Origin: Anisakis pegreffii
Lineage: Eukaryota > Nematoda > Chromadorea > Rhabditida > Anisakidae
NCBI GenBank assembly: GCA_035041965.1
Contig: JAPYMA010001929.1
Span: 17,196 to 81,195 of the forward strand
Direction: 5' to 3'
Length of the DNA stretch: 64,000 nt
Part shown: positions 34,352 through 48,200 of the stretch, piece after piece
Layout of the letters: the number at the start of each line of letters is the position of its first letter
Numbering within the stretch: the first letter of the stretch is position 1
Translations under genes and position numbers: made by a program
Notes under the pieces: generated by a model
Told to the model about the DNA's origin: nothing
The model's input: only the letters and a program-made list of their open reading frames with translations
Database searches by the model: none

Positions 34352-36980
34352 TTCTGGAAACGGCGTCTTATCGCATGCAGAGAATTGCTAAATTCAGCGG
34401 TATTCATAATTTGTGACTGATAAGGAGTTGTTGCAAATGTATCATGTTAAGTTAATACGTAACTATTTTGCAATCACATCGAATGATATTCGTCACTTGT
34501 ATCAATGAATACACTCACCAACTCACAATAATCGGCTTATTTTTAACGCTTTCTGTCACTCGTTGCTAACGAATAAAATTAATGTGGATTATAACGATAT
34601 CTGAATTCCCTGACAGCGCTTGGTTGTTTGATCAGTGAAACACTGCTGCTGCATTTCTTCATTACTCACCAATTTTAGTATCCTATTGGTGGTTTTCACA
34701 GTCGTACATTCATCAAACATCAAACGTGAATTTGCTTACATCTGCTTTAGGTACCAAAGCCCAATAAAACCTCAGATCAACGAATTTCATTTAACGTCAA
34801 AATTCTCGATGATACAACGAACAAACTTTATCACGGCAAGCAATTAGTAGTTCTAAAATTATTTCACTTGCAAAACCTCAAAAAAACAACTTGTCTATTT
34901 TAAACAGGTTTCAATAAACTTGGCAGTAATTTATTGAGTTGGTCAATTTCGACTGCTTCTGATGAGCATGAAACAATCACCGAATTGTTCATTTATTTGC
35001 TTCATCCAATTTCATAATGCATTACATCGCTCATCTAAACATTCACGATTAATTATTTTTTCGCAGTCTGCCTTCAAACGATTCTGAATGTCCCAAACGT
35101 CACATGTATTTAAAATTGGTTTCATCCTGAGCGTCTTCTTACCACATCCAATTGCTTCCTCATAATTCACGAATTCTTCAAAGAATTCAGCGTTTCCATC
35201 TCAACGATCTTCATTCGATCAATGCTCACTGTTCAGTCACCCATCGATCATTGATCTATAGAGGAATTCCTTCGTTTCAACCAGTTGCCTGCGATGTATG
35301 TCAGTTATAAAATAACTATCGATTAAGTTGTTGCAGCAGTAAATAATTCGATGAAGATGTGTTAATCATGATGATCCTGCAGATAACTGTACTTATGAAC
35401 ATTTCGGGTAACGTAGCAGAATACAACCGAAACCCTCCACTTACCTACCGCTGTTTTAACCTCATTCACTGAAAGTGGCTCAAGGTTATGCTTGCGCTTA
35501 GACTTATTGTAAGGTTCAGATTTGCGTTTGGTTCGCGCTTCTAATTAGGCAAAAGCTTCAGCGAATGAAACAAAAATTCTTATCGATACATCAGATGCAT
35601 TTTATATGTTGCTTCCTTTAGCTGACTTTAGCCAATAGCGTTCAGTCAAAATTCAATTTGACAACTTCATAAACTGTCTCATTTGATCGTATTACTATTA
35701 TGCAACTTCATCAAGAAAAGAGAAACAAATATTCCGGGTTCTAAAGTCAATTAAATTACATTTAAACAGCTCTCTTTCTCATTTTCACGAATGTGATTGC
35801 CTGCATTGCAGCATGCTAGCACCTTCTTCAAATGCTCTCATTAACTATTCGATATTGACCAGAACCGGTTGGTGATAACGTACTAGTGTTGACAGCACAT
35901 GAACTCTTTTATTCTTCATGATTACGTTCTCGACTTTATTGATTCATTTGGGTCTTTTTTAGACTATTGGTCAAAATGACAAAAGGTAGACGAGGATACA
36001 CTGTGTAAGAGGTTTAGACATTCTCTGCTATGAGTTTCACTCAACTCGATGCATTTAATTTCATTTAATTTCGACACAAATTTGATTGTTCCAGTTCATT
36101 TTGTAGAGTTCATTGCTATCTGCTTTACTCAGCCTGGTAACGATACTATTCCGAAACATCGACCAAGATGTTAAACTACTCGAAATCTTATTAGTTGTAA
36201 GCTTCAAAATGAATGGTACATGCGATGCGAACTGAACCAATTTTCTAGCTATTGTGGCGTTTTTTTTTCAAGATAAAACTTCATTCGGATACCCTCCAAT
36301 AATTTTCGGCAATAATCTGCGAATTCTATTTCACTGGTCCACCCATGAATTATCATTAATCCATGATTTACTTACTTCATTCCAATTAACGGCTCAATTA
36401 ACTCTCATACTGTCATATAGCATTCGTTTTCAATATTCTCGTATCCGTTGCTCTTCTGTTGCTTAATGCAAGATGCAGTGTCACAAAATTATGACTTTTC
36501 GAGATCTTTTATGACGACATCTTTACATGATGACATCTGTTATCGCGATGTTGTTTTGTACCGTTCCTCCACATCTCGGCAACGGATTTTCGAGTCGTAT
36601 CACACATTGAACTGCTCAACAGAATGTCATCTACTCAAAAGTACTGGTCATGCTTCTAATTACGTGCATGTATGCGTATGGAGCGAACCCATTACATATA
36701 AAGAAGCTTTTTGAGACGGTCTCGCGCGAATTGCTCAGGATTATTATCTGAATGACAACGTCACAGTTGCTTAGGATCTACGTGCGATCCTAGCCGTATC
36801 AATTTTTTACCTGCATTATTGGGTCGTAGGTGCATCAGTTTTCGTCACCTCATTACCTTTCACCACTTCAGCGACGGAAATTGTTGAGATTAGGTCCTTT
36901 AACCGAGCAATCGATTAAGCAAACAGTCGACTTTTTGGCTGATAACATCAGATCATAATCGAAAATATTGTCGTAGATGG

Positions 36981-37031
36981 TATCGTTTATTTGCAAAAGT
37001 ATTTCATATCGTTTATTTGCGAGGGTATTTC
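36981..37031. repeat. 25-bp near-perfect tandem duplication
   Basis: TATCGTTTATTTGC starts at 36981 and again at 37007. Each copy extends 25 bp to GTATTTC with three differences between copies. This is a recent local duplication. Confidence 0.8.
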
Positions 37032-37319
37032 GAACGATTATACTTGATTTTTGCTTTGATGTTTCAAACTCATTAACTGCATTCGGTGTTCAATACGATA
37101 TCATGTGAGGACAGCATTCGGTATGTGCATCGCATCAGCTGTTATTGAATACAATTTGAGATTGTACATGGATAATGTGATTTTTAATGATCGCAGCGCT
37201 CAGACTATCGTTAGCCGCATTTTGTTGATATTTTCCGATGATGTTCGATCAGTTTCTGCGAAAGGTGAGTTTTAACCGCCCACCCGAAATATGAAACTGC
37301 TGCATTGTGCAACTCGCTT

Positions 37320-37656
37320 TGAGATGGTGGTCCTCACAGGGGAGCTATATTGTCCCTTAGAGGTAATTTGGAGATGTCATAAGTAATTGAGGGACTGGCA
37401 AACTAATATTTCGTCTCATCTTCAATTGTTAAGGTTCATACTCTTTGTGTAATTGACAAATGAAGTTTTGAAAATACTTGTTTCATTCTAAAAAATTAAT
37501 TTCTTTCGCGCCGTTGAGCGATTTCCGGGTCGGTTCTCGATTTGCTTCTGATGCTATGCGTGGAAATTTTAAATTATTGTGAGGGATAGTGATCGTCTGT
37601 CAGACCCATCGAAGGGTTCAATGGTATTTCCAAGCGTGAGAAACACTGCTTTAAAG
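37320..37656 (+). mobile_element. possible hAT-like element, right terminus
   Basis: The segment ends at 37648 in GCGTGAGAAACACTG. Its complement CAGTGTTTCTCAC matches the usual start of hAT terminal repeats. It is followed by an 8-bp candidate target site (CTTTAAAG). Upstream sequence is more G/C-rich than its surroundings. No left terminus or coding remnant was found, so only the right end is supported and the start given here is arbitrary. Confidence 0.35.
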
Positions 37657-39061
37657 CATCGGATCGATGAGTGTATCACTTCTAAGGATGTGATATTTAG
37701 CATTTTCTTTAGATCTTCGTTTCATTTCCTCATAAGTGAATACTGATTGACTATTCCCCTGCAACTGTTTTGTCAGTTCCCATTGGTATTTCATTTGTTC
37801 AGTCAGTTCCCATTACGACATATTATTCTCGAATGCACATAACTAATGGGCAAATCAGCTGTATTCGTGTCTTCTTTTAATATTATTTCTTTGTGCTCAG
37901 TTATGCCAATTACGTCGACTATCCTAAAAAAACTCAAGCAATCGATGACACTGGAAAAAAAAAACGTGTTGTCATCGGTTCAGCAAAGACTAATTTGATG
38001 AAAATTGTAAAATTTGAAATGTAAGATGAAGATTAATTTGAAAAATGTCCGTTTTCGGCCATATCTTTGAATCGTTGATGTGCTAGGGTGTGGAATGCAA
38101 AGAATCCTTTTTGAATGACCTTGTGCCAATGATACAATATTATAGCCTCTTATTGAAGTCAAACAAATGTTGCGGCATTGTGAACTATGATCGCTAACAC
38201 TTATTAACACCAACGCTCAACAGTTTCCTTATCAATGACGACATTCACTTTTTTCGCTTTTTTTTGAACAAATCGTAATCGCAAAACACATCAAAACATC
38301 TATCACATCAACAATATCGCAGCAGTCATTCATCACTCATGCATTACACCGAAACGAATCACGTTCAATGACGTGCTTTTGCCTCTTTTTCATTCCTACC
38401 ATTTCTATTTTATTCCCATTTTATTGATCCATCATCAATTCAAGAATTTCAACCGTTTGTTAATGTCATCGAGTACAATTGCACAATCTTTTGCAAAGTC
38501 CACATTATTAATGTTATTCAAGATTACTTTTCCACTTCAGACACTGTTTCATTTTGTGAGTAAATGCTAGCTACTCGACTCGGAGCATGTTCGAATGGAT
38601 GTATTGGGATATAGTTCAGACTGATCAGCGATTTTAAGAGAATGAGTTTTGATAAGAACATAATGCATGTCATGGTATAGCCACTTCCGCCGAATTTCTT
38701 ATCCTTGATCATGCCACAGAGCGAGTGATTAACGAACCGCTTGGCGTAAGTGTTTTGTAAGACGCTTGTAACCATACGCTCAGCAAATATATTAAAGTCT
38801 CTGACTGTAAGATAGAAATAGTCAGAGGTATGGTGAGCAGATGCAAATTTAGCACCCCAACAACTCATTCTTGAACATTCCCCATTCCTCTGTGTAATAT
38901 CCTTGAATATTCGCTGCTGTATGGTTTTCGAAATGTAAATCAACTTCTTATACTCTTTAGGTCGGGAAATTTTGCTCTTTGACTAATTTTCAAATTGACA
39001 ACAACACGACAGTAATGAAGACCGAAATATGTGGGCAAATTACTGATAAAATATGTACATA

Positions 39062-39250
39062 TGCTATACTAGTGTTGTGCGGGGAGAGCAAAATGAGTCG
39101 GGGACGGGGACGGAAACGATGAGTTCGGGGACGGGGAGAATCCCTGAAAATGGCCGCCACTCAAAAATGGTAGGAGACGGGGACAGGGACGAGGATTTGG
39201 AGTAGGGGGACCCCGAATTCGGGGACTCCCCGCACAACACTATGCTGTAC
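39062..39250. mobile_element. hAT-type MITE, 173 bp, with TSD
   Basis: The element spans 39070-39242. Perfect 17-bp terminal inverted repeats start TAGTGTTGTGCGGGGAG on the left (39070-39086) and are mirrored by CTCCCCGCACAACACTA on the right (39226-39242). Flanking 8-mers TGCTATAC (39062-39069) and TGCTGTAC (39243-39250) match at 7 of 8 bases, the target-site duplication length of hAT elements. The interior is short, without coding capacity, and made of repeated GGGGACGGGGAC-like units, giving far higher G content than the surrounding DNA. It is therefore a non-autonomous element that needs a hAT transposase in trans. Confidence 0.85.
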
Positions 39251-42200
39251 AAACGAATAAATCAACATTTGGCCAATTGCAATTTCGGTATGACCTCTCA
39301 ATAATGCTCTTCCTGCTAACTTGCCGTTGCTGTTCTTCACTGGCCTTGACCGAATCTGTTTTTACTTGCACCGGATCTTATTGTCGAATTATGGAGCCAT
39401 TGCTTGCTCAGAGAAATGGCTCAGCTAAGGATTCATTACTCGCGACTTATCTCGGAATATTCCACTGAGAACTAAATACTACATGAGTGTCGGTACATAT
39501 CGCGATCGATCATAGCGTGGAAAATTGATTTCTTTCGAAATACCGTGGTTCAAGTGGGGGAACGATTAAATGTTGTTTGGAAGACCCGTAATCATGCCAT
39601 TTCCATTGTTTTTCTCTCATGTCTAACTGATTGCCTTTTAGATCGTCTGATGGACCCTTTGTTTTGTATCTTTTACACACAAAAATATTTGCAGTATTTA
39701 TGAATGAGTGACTTTCTGCAGAACTGCCAGTTCAGCGTGCATAATTTGCAAAAGCTCTGAACTGATTTTATGTGGCTTGTGCACAGAATTTTGAATATTA
39801 GAGCAACGACCTCAAGGTTAGTGGAACGAATCATGAATAGAAACGGAAGATTTGTTGATAAATGTCCATTTGTAATGGTTTCATTAATTCTAAAAACCGT
39901 AAACAATTCCGATTATCCGTAAGCATTTGATCCTCTATGAATCGTATTGTATGTTTCACGCTTTTGCTTCATCACGCACATCAAACAGTTTAACATTTTC
40001 CAAAAAGCGACCAACCTTTAAATATTGAGAGCGAAAACGAGATTGAGAGAAGTTCAAGTTTTCGATGCACTTTCACATTAAATGAGCGATTTGTTGATCA
40101 TGGACCATTTGCTGGGAAATTGAAACGTTTCAGGTTTTTTGTTCTAATGCATCCCATTATAGCGTATTGACTGCCAGAAGAGTGTGTTGATTTTGAATGA
40201 GCAAAATTGTCGTCAATTTTCGATCGAATTTGCACGACGACGGATTTTCGCAATTCATTTCGTAGTGATTCATGCGATTGGTGAGTCAGGCAACTCCGGT
40301 TACTGTATAATCCGTGAAAAGTTGATTACCATGGATTTTTATTCCACCACTAGCGTCGGTCTGTCTAGTGCTCTGTTTCCATTAGTCTCTTCATGTCTTT
40401 TTTATTTTTAAAAAACAATTTCATATTTTGCATATTTTGCTAGAAATTCCACTGTAATCATGTTGAAATTATAATATCACTGCGGTTCTGCGTTCCTCAG
40501 TTAGGTATTGTGAGAGAGCAGTGGCAAACCGTATAATCAAGCAAATGGAGCTAAATCACGCGATTTCTCGCTGGCGTAGAAATCACACGAATTAGCACTG
40601 CTCCGTTTTCGGACTATTACTAATCCACGCCAAGAGGTTCTCTCTTCTGACTGTATCTACGGGAGGATTATTTGTTTTGAACGAAATAGCGATTATTTTC
40701 ACAATGCTGAAGTTATTGTTTGAAAATTTGTCGGCATCCGATTTATTGTTCAGTCATTTGAGATACATCAAACATTCAGTTGTTTTAAACGGCCATCTAA
40801 TCATAACAAATCGCTTGTTGACTGAAGAAATCTTACGTAGTGTAAAGTGGGAATATTCTTTAGCGTAGTGAAAAAGTGCTCCTCAATGATCAAAGAACTG
40901 TCCATCGAAGTCGCATGCAACGCGATAATATTGCCTAGAATTAAGCTCACATTATTATTTGAAAACATTGCGCCAGTTAAGAATTTTTTCAGTGTTAAAG
41001 TTGTTTTTTTTTTCAATTTTAAGTAACTGGTAGAAATGTGTAAATTTCCATTGGAATGTCGACGTATTGGGACACAAAGAGTGGAAAGACATACTGAATC
41101 TAATAGGAACCGATCGCAGCGGGATGAAGTGGCGATTGTGAGTACGAAGTTAAGAGAATGCAACTGCGACAGATGCTCACCAAAATAACGAATGTATTAC
41201 GAGTAGTGTTTATGATCGCAATAGTAGTCTTCGAAAACAATTTGTTTTGATTTTCGTTATCTCACGCGTCAGCTGTTCACGCTAGCGTTTCAAGCCTGAT
41301 TCAGTTAAAAACAACAAATATTCTCTTACAACGTTCGAATATTGTCCATGTGTAATTGTTACATTTCGCATCCGCTTCACCTTTCACTGACACTAAAATT
41401 TGATCAAACATTACCGACAATAGATATACGCAATTAGATGTTCAGAGTGCGCATTCGCGTGCAGCTGGTAAATTTTTTCGTGAAGTCTGTCGATAATTTT
41501 GAACAGATTGGTATTTCCTCACTTGTTCATCGGTCGCATTTGCTTCAACGCTTCAAAAGGAGTTCTTGCCATAGTTGTTTCTCATTTTTAGTTCACTTTT
41601 TCCCAGACATCATTTTTGTCACAATCACAGTCGAATATATGATGTATTATATTGAATAGTAGTGTCGTCCACGTAAACGTCTCGTTTGCTATCTGCATTG
41701 GAAATGATGACAGCTCATGCATATGCAAATCGTTTCGGATTATTTTGTCGCAATACGTTTCCTTTCCCGGAGAATCCTTATCGTCAACACATGACCAAAG
41801 CTCCAATGATTCTTTGTTCATTGGTTGTTGTTGGTCGCTAAAATTTGCGTATTATACTCGTTGTGATGTCAATATCGCTGCTAACGTAATCTGACTGAAT
41901 AATAACTGAAAGTGGTTTAAACATAAAAAGTTTGTTTAGTCATGCATCATGTGCGTTAAAACGGCTAATCAGAGACTTATCAAAGTTTCTATTTCTTGCT
42001 CATTGAGCTGAGAACGTCTAATGAGAGGCGTGGCTGTCTTATGAGCACGGCAATTGATTTTTTTGTTGGCCGAAAGAAATTCGTGAATACTAGTAATGTG
42101 ATGGCAATGAATGGCTCTAAAATTAATTCTAAAACAAAATTTGATTTATCCGTTCATTACGCACGCAGTTGCAATAGTTGATAAACACACGAATCAGCTG

Positions 42201-42214
42201 AATGTTTTAGTTCA
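42201..42214 (+). promoter_or_regulatory. trans-splice-like acceptor before CNNM ATG
   Basis: AATGTTTTAG ends at 42210, four bases before the ATG at 42215. The very short leader suggests spliced-leader addition and fixes the start codon. It matches the arrangement at the RING-Ras gene. Confidence 0.45.
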
Positions 42215-45200
42215 ATGAGCTGCTGTAATGTGTTGATTAATATATTGACCGTTGGAGTTATTATCGCTTGTTTCAATGCATCAGCAACCTCCTCGCAGAG
42301 CAATCAATCCAGCGCACAACAGCAAGCGATTGTGCTTGGTCTACGAGTTGAGGCTTCCGAAGAGCTTTCATATGGTTATAAGTAAGTTTGGCTGCGTTTA
42401 TGCTTTGAATTTTTTTCGTTGCCATCGAACGATGCCCAAAATTGTTTCATCATATCCTTTGGTTGAGTGCTGTTCCTGAGATTTCCGCACAAATGAAAGA
42501 GCGTTGCTCTCGGATGAGCACAGCTCTGTTTTATTAAACCAGCACCAGAAAAAAGCAATGCTAATGTGACCTGGCGATGAGCATCACTTGAAAAATTTTT
42601 CCGAAGACATAAACATGTTAAAGGATTCTCTTAGAAGAGATCTTTGATGTTTATAAAGCCACAATATATTTCATGTTGCAGTGCAAAAGGAGCCTGCATT
42701 ATAAATCCGGATACTGAGATTAAAATCGTTATTTTTGGATTGAACCTGGAATATCTCGCATCGGTATGTTGCATTCTGATCTGTTTTTTCAATATGAACA
42801 TGAGCAACTCCCAGCGTTCACATATGGAAATAATGAATTCGTGATGTTCAGTCGATGAAAGATCCTCCTCTAGGAATGATTTCGTTGTAACATATGATGC
42901 ATGTGGTGAAGCGATTTACTTGAACATGTTTTGCACGTGTTTTCGTGCGATTGGATGATTAATGGGTGTTTGTGGGTTCTTTACGAATAGTATACAAAAT
43001 GCGTACTTGAGATAGATTCATGACAACGCATGACACATATTTTGGCTCAGGCTTAGGATGAGAATCATAACGGGGTTGAGACAGCTGTTATGTAAAAAGT
43101 TGGTTCTATCATAGCGTGGTTGGGGTAACTATCAAACAAATAGGTGGTTCCCTAAGACAACAGCCTAAGCCGAATCCTGTGCTTGAGCGTAATCCATAAC
43201 AATTACCGACTTGTGCTACTGCCACTTTCATAACAACAATTAAATAAAACATCGGAGTGTTTTTGCCATTTCGTTCAAGACTTTCCTTATGCCACTGATA
43301 AAATACGCCCAGAAGAGATGGTGACGCTTAATTGTTTTCTATAACACACAGAATATCAATTTTGCGATGGTATCTTAAATGTACATAATCACTAACGCAC
43401 ATTTCACTCGCTCTGTCACCGAATGGCGATTTCTATTTGCTTTCGTTCAACTCAAGAAATGTAACGGTAAGAGTAAATCTCAATGTTGCGATATCGCAAA
43501 GCAAAGAATTAAAAACAATTATCAAAATTTGAAAGCTTTCGTATCGCTTTTACTTGAATCGCTTGAGATACTTGGAGAACGAGGAAAATTGCTGAAATCG
43601 TTCAATTACTGAGTGATAGGCGATTTTAAACGGATGGATGATGAAAATTTGGCTGGTATTGTTTAGAGATCTTGTTCGGATGAGATCACAATGAGATGCG
43701 GATCGTTAAAAATTGGATTTTATCAGTTGAAAGGATTGGAAATGAGTGAATGAAAAGCTGATCAAATGTGGAAAAGTGGTACACACAAAATTGTGCAGGG
43801 TACATTGAATAAATTAATCAATCAGCTGTAATTACAGATTTCATTCACCACTGATAATCAATGCGAAAACGTCACACGAACGGTGACGGCTGATCAATTC
43901 TTGATACATTTTGATCATAAAGCTATTTTTATGCTCTCATTACCACTCTTACCTGGAGATGTTGATGTCTACAAAACATGTGTTAGACAGCGCAATCCGG
44001 CGTTAAACGTTGATTTGAAACCAGTTAGTTTATTGCGTTTTTCAGTTTAGTCACTTCAGCCGTGCGAAAAATTCTCACTTCGCTATGGTTCATCAGAATT
44101 GATGAACTAGTGCATGCGAACAGTTATCAGAACGAGAAGAGTTGACTACTTTAGTTAACTACTTCAATTGAATTGACTGCTTCAATCCTCACTCCACTAG
44201 TCATGCTGATCTCGTGAATATTTGAGAGAAGATTAAAGTGGAATTAGCAATTTGCCAACGAAAGCGATATACTATTCATCGAGTAGAACGGCGACTTAAG
44301 CTTGATGTTCGGTTGACAAGGGTTTATCGATTGAGAACGGAAATCATCTGATGAATTTTGAGTTTTCTTCTGATCCCTTGGAACTGTTTGCTAAAAGTGA
44401 TTGAATTTTAAGTTGGACGATGTTCGCACGTTTTTCACAACTGAACATCCACCGCGAGAGCATTATCTTCCACTGCCTATCCAAGTCTCGATTATCGCAT
44501 GTCTCTTAGTTTTGTCAGCACTCTTCTCAGGTCTCACACTTGGCCTCATGTCGCTGACACCAATGGAACTTGAACTGGTGGAAAAGTCAGGTTAGCAGAA
44601 ACCGTTTTGCTTAATGCACTCGATCGTTGAGTGCTGACTGGCATTAGATGAAAGACGAAACAACATAGAGAGGGAAAATAATTTTTGGTTATAACTAAAC
44701 AATGTGAAACTTCAATAGAAGGTCATGGATAAATTCAAGCCTTGTTCAATATGCTGAAGTGAGTATGATTGTATTAAGGTTCTCCAACCGAACAAAGTTA
44801 TGCTTCGGCTATTCTTCCGGTTCGTCGAAAGGGTAATTTGTTACTGTGTGCACTACTGCTTGGTAATGTGATCGTAAACTCGGCCATTTCAATTCTTTTC
44901 GGTGATCTAACCAGTGGATTTCTCGCACTGTTCATTTCATCAGCTGGAATCGTGGTCTTTGGAGAGATTATCCCACAAAGTATTTGCGTTAAGTAGGTTT
45001 GCTTGTCGAAGATCACAATTTTGGTACTCTATCACTGGAAACACACTCATACTGCAGCATTGGAACATTGCTTATCAATACCACCAACATTAATGAATTT
45101 TGCACGAGAATGACCTCGCTTCAATTGCCTCCTTTAGTCAACCAAAACTAATACCAATTCCTGAATGACCAGATGTTGCTCTCAACACTGATCTCAATTA

Positions 45201-48200
45201 GTTTTTCCATGCCCTTTTGACGTTTCCATAAATTTCTAACGTACAGTGGGAAAAAATTTGCAGTTACAATTGCAAGAGATTAGCCATCGATGCGAATACA
45301 ATTCTTATCAAATATGTTTTTATTAATTGTTCGATGGAAACACCTCATTTAGAAAAATTTATTTTATTTGAATGAATTTTATTTTCCTTTTTAACTGATC
45401 TTTCGAAATTTTTTGTTTCCCGTAAATTGCGCAGTGCTGAACATTGATGAGGATATCACGATTAATTGTTGTGGAAGAAATGAATCGGTGATCAGTTTTG
45501 CTTTGATCTAAAAGGGTCATTTCAGGAAGGGATTAGCCATCGGTGCGAATACAATTCTTATCACACGTCTCTTCATTTTGATGACATTCCCACTCGCATG
45601 GCCAATCAGCAAATTGTTGGACTATCTTTTGGGCGATGAATATGTATGTTTTTCAAATGTGCCAAACATTTTTTGCATTCTTTTTCAGTTACTCATTAAA
45701 ATATTCCGTTACGTAATTAATTTTGGTTTTATTGCGTAAAGTAAAAGTTATCGATTCGATGCTAACCTGGAGTGAGTTGTACTGGAGAAAGACTTGGGGG
45801 AAAATGGAACCGTTACAAGCATGCGTTAATCACGAAAAAACAACAGTGTGAAGCATCATTTGGTTTAAAACATCTGATGATCAACGTTCTAAGGGAAAGA
45901 GAATAATATAAATGCTTAGACAGAATCACCATTGTCATGAAAAAAGGATAAATTTCATAGCTTTGAATGATTGGAGCTTTGAGGTTGCGTACGATCGGAA
46001 GCGGTTAATGGAATTGATAAAGTTGTCGGTGCGTGATGATACAAGTGGACTTGCGGATGAACTGAAAATAGCAGTTGGTGCGATGGAAATCGCCGATAAG
46101 GTTGTAAAGGATGTCATGACAAAAATCACTGTAAGTTTCTTCTATTTCTACCTGGTATACTCAACATTAGATCCTGCTTAGCGAGGAGTTTTTTTCTCAT
46201 CGATAAGATTGATTAAAATTTGAATGAAGTTGAATGCAGTCAATATTTCACCCGAATTTTCGAAACGATGCCGTAATCACAATTTGTGAACCGTAGTTAG
46301 TGTTTCCGAAAAAGAATGGGAATAAAGTAATTTGACGGATATAAACTTTGCAAAATGGCAGAAGTGATACCGAACAGCTCCTAGTAATGTGCCTTCGCAT
46401 AACAATTATGACAGATAAGTGTAAAACACCTCAATTCAGGACGTTTTTATGCTTCCCGATACAACGGTGCTCAACACAAAGAATATCGCTGAAATTGTGC
46501 GAATGGGCTACACGCGAATACCAGTGTATGCGCACGGTCATAAGAACACGGTCACCGATATTCTGTTCGTCAAGGATTTAGCGCTGATTGATCCGGATGA
46601 TAATTTTACGATTAAAACAGTTTGTGGCTATCATAAACATCCGGTGAAATTCGTCGATAGCGATGCACCGTTGCGCGGTGTTCTCGAAGAATTCAAAAAG
46701 GTGCTTTTCGTGATCCTTTCAGTGTTTGATTATAACACACGAAGCAGTTCTTGATCGATTATCACAGAACTTTTAAGCTTCAACGTTCTTTTACGTCAAA
46801 AACATCACAATAGCTTGTTTTAAAACGTTCCTGCTTTCAATTGAAGATTTCCTCTTATTTTTGAGTAAACTTCAATTTCTGTGGCACACAAAAACACAAG
46901 TTACAATGGATTAAGAACTGATTGCGAATTAGAATGAATCATTTTAAAGGGAGATGCGCACTTAGCGATGGTGAGACAGTTGGCACCAGATTCTGGTGGT
47001 GATCCATTGTACGAATTGGTTGGTATTGTTACGTTGGAGGATATCGTTGAAGAGATTCTACAGGCTGAAATTGTTGATGAATTTGACGTCATTACCGATA
47101 ATGTTAATCGTATCAAGAGGATCAATTATCAGGTCTACATTCGATTTGCTTCCTTATCGGAAACGTATTTCCAATTTTGCCCAATAACGAACACTGCGAA
47201 ATCCACTGTTCATTCAGTACAGCGTATGAGAGCACTACAGTATCCCAGCTAATTTGCTTAGTTGAGGCATTCGCTTAATGTTCACTCGACAGACGGAACA
47301 TATATACGGATCTAAAACTGAATGAACTTTACGTGGTAGAATTCATGGACTTATCATCTCATCATCGTCAGGAAACGGAATGAAGAGAATAAGTCTAATC
47401 AGGGAAGCTGTTTCAGAATCGAGACCTATCGAAATTTTTCGAGAAAGAAACGGCAGAAACGCAAATTTCCATGCAGATTCAGCTGGTCGCTGAACAGTGG
47501 CTGGTTGCGAACGAGCCAGCGTTCGATGAGAGTCTCATCGATCGTGGTGTTCTGCAGAGATTGATTCGAACTTGTGCCCGTCACGTAGGTTATTTCATTA
47601 ATTGCTATCAATCAATTTATGACCGATTCAGTGATTTGGTATCGCAACTTTTTATCGCACATCAAAAATGGTGCATCGAAAAGCGATAAACTAAGCGTGA
47701 ACACTTGGTTGGCTTGCAAATTATTGCAAATTTTTGGTTATGCCATCTGGATTTTGGAAGTACTTGCGAGTTAGCCACAAGTTGATGTTTCGAAAAGCTT
47801 CATAGGAATCATTCATCAAGCACCGCGATGGCTTTTAGAGGCCATCGATGCCAAGCAACATTCTGAGCAGTTTTCAGGTGGACGTTTCATCGTTGATGGC
47901 TTTATCAGGTGGTGAACCAGTTGTCGTACCTCGAATTGCAAAATTCTACACCAAAGGTGAATTAAGTGATCGATTCATCTTGATACTTGAGGGCCGCGCG
48001 ACTGTAACTATAGGAAAGGTTAGCGTGCAATTCATATTCTCATGCCGTTGGGCGTATGCATACTCTCGGTACGTCTGAATGTTTCCAACCAGCATCACTG
48101 GATGCAGCCGAATCAAGAAGGACCTCTTGCTGGAGATGATACGATCAAGCGCATCTTGTCACGTAATCAATAAGATTTTCTGAATAAGAGATGACAAACG

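Larger units (their letters stand above)
24674..42200. other. 17.5 kb gene-free interval
   Basis: The interval lies between the 5' ends of the divergent RING-Ras and CNNM genes. I found no exon that could be assigned or joined. The ORFs present, including the longest in the whole window (139 codons, 38524-38943 minus), are within chance expectation. It contains a hAT MITE at 39.07 kb, a hAT-like terminus at 37.65 kb and two short tandem duplications (34.3 and 37.0 kb). The rest is AT-rich sequence in which I see nothing definite. Confidence 0.5.

Noticed and set aside
36448..36714. 88-codon plus ORF rich in Ser/Thr/Cys
   Set aside because: No domain and no flanking splice sites that connect it to other exons.
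38524..38943. 139-codon minus ORF, the longest uninterrupted frame in the window
   Set aside because: No recognisable motif, no splice context, and about this many ORFs of this length are expected by chance in 64 kb at this composition.
39072..39242. The MITE read as a Tc1/mariner-type element with TA target site
   Set aside because: The ends TAGTGTTGTGC and the 7-of-8 matching flanking 8-mers fit hAT better. The TA is part of the terminal repeat.
40801..41163. 120-codon minus ORF
   Set aside because: No similarity recognised. Composition is consistent with a random frame through AT-rich DNA.
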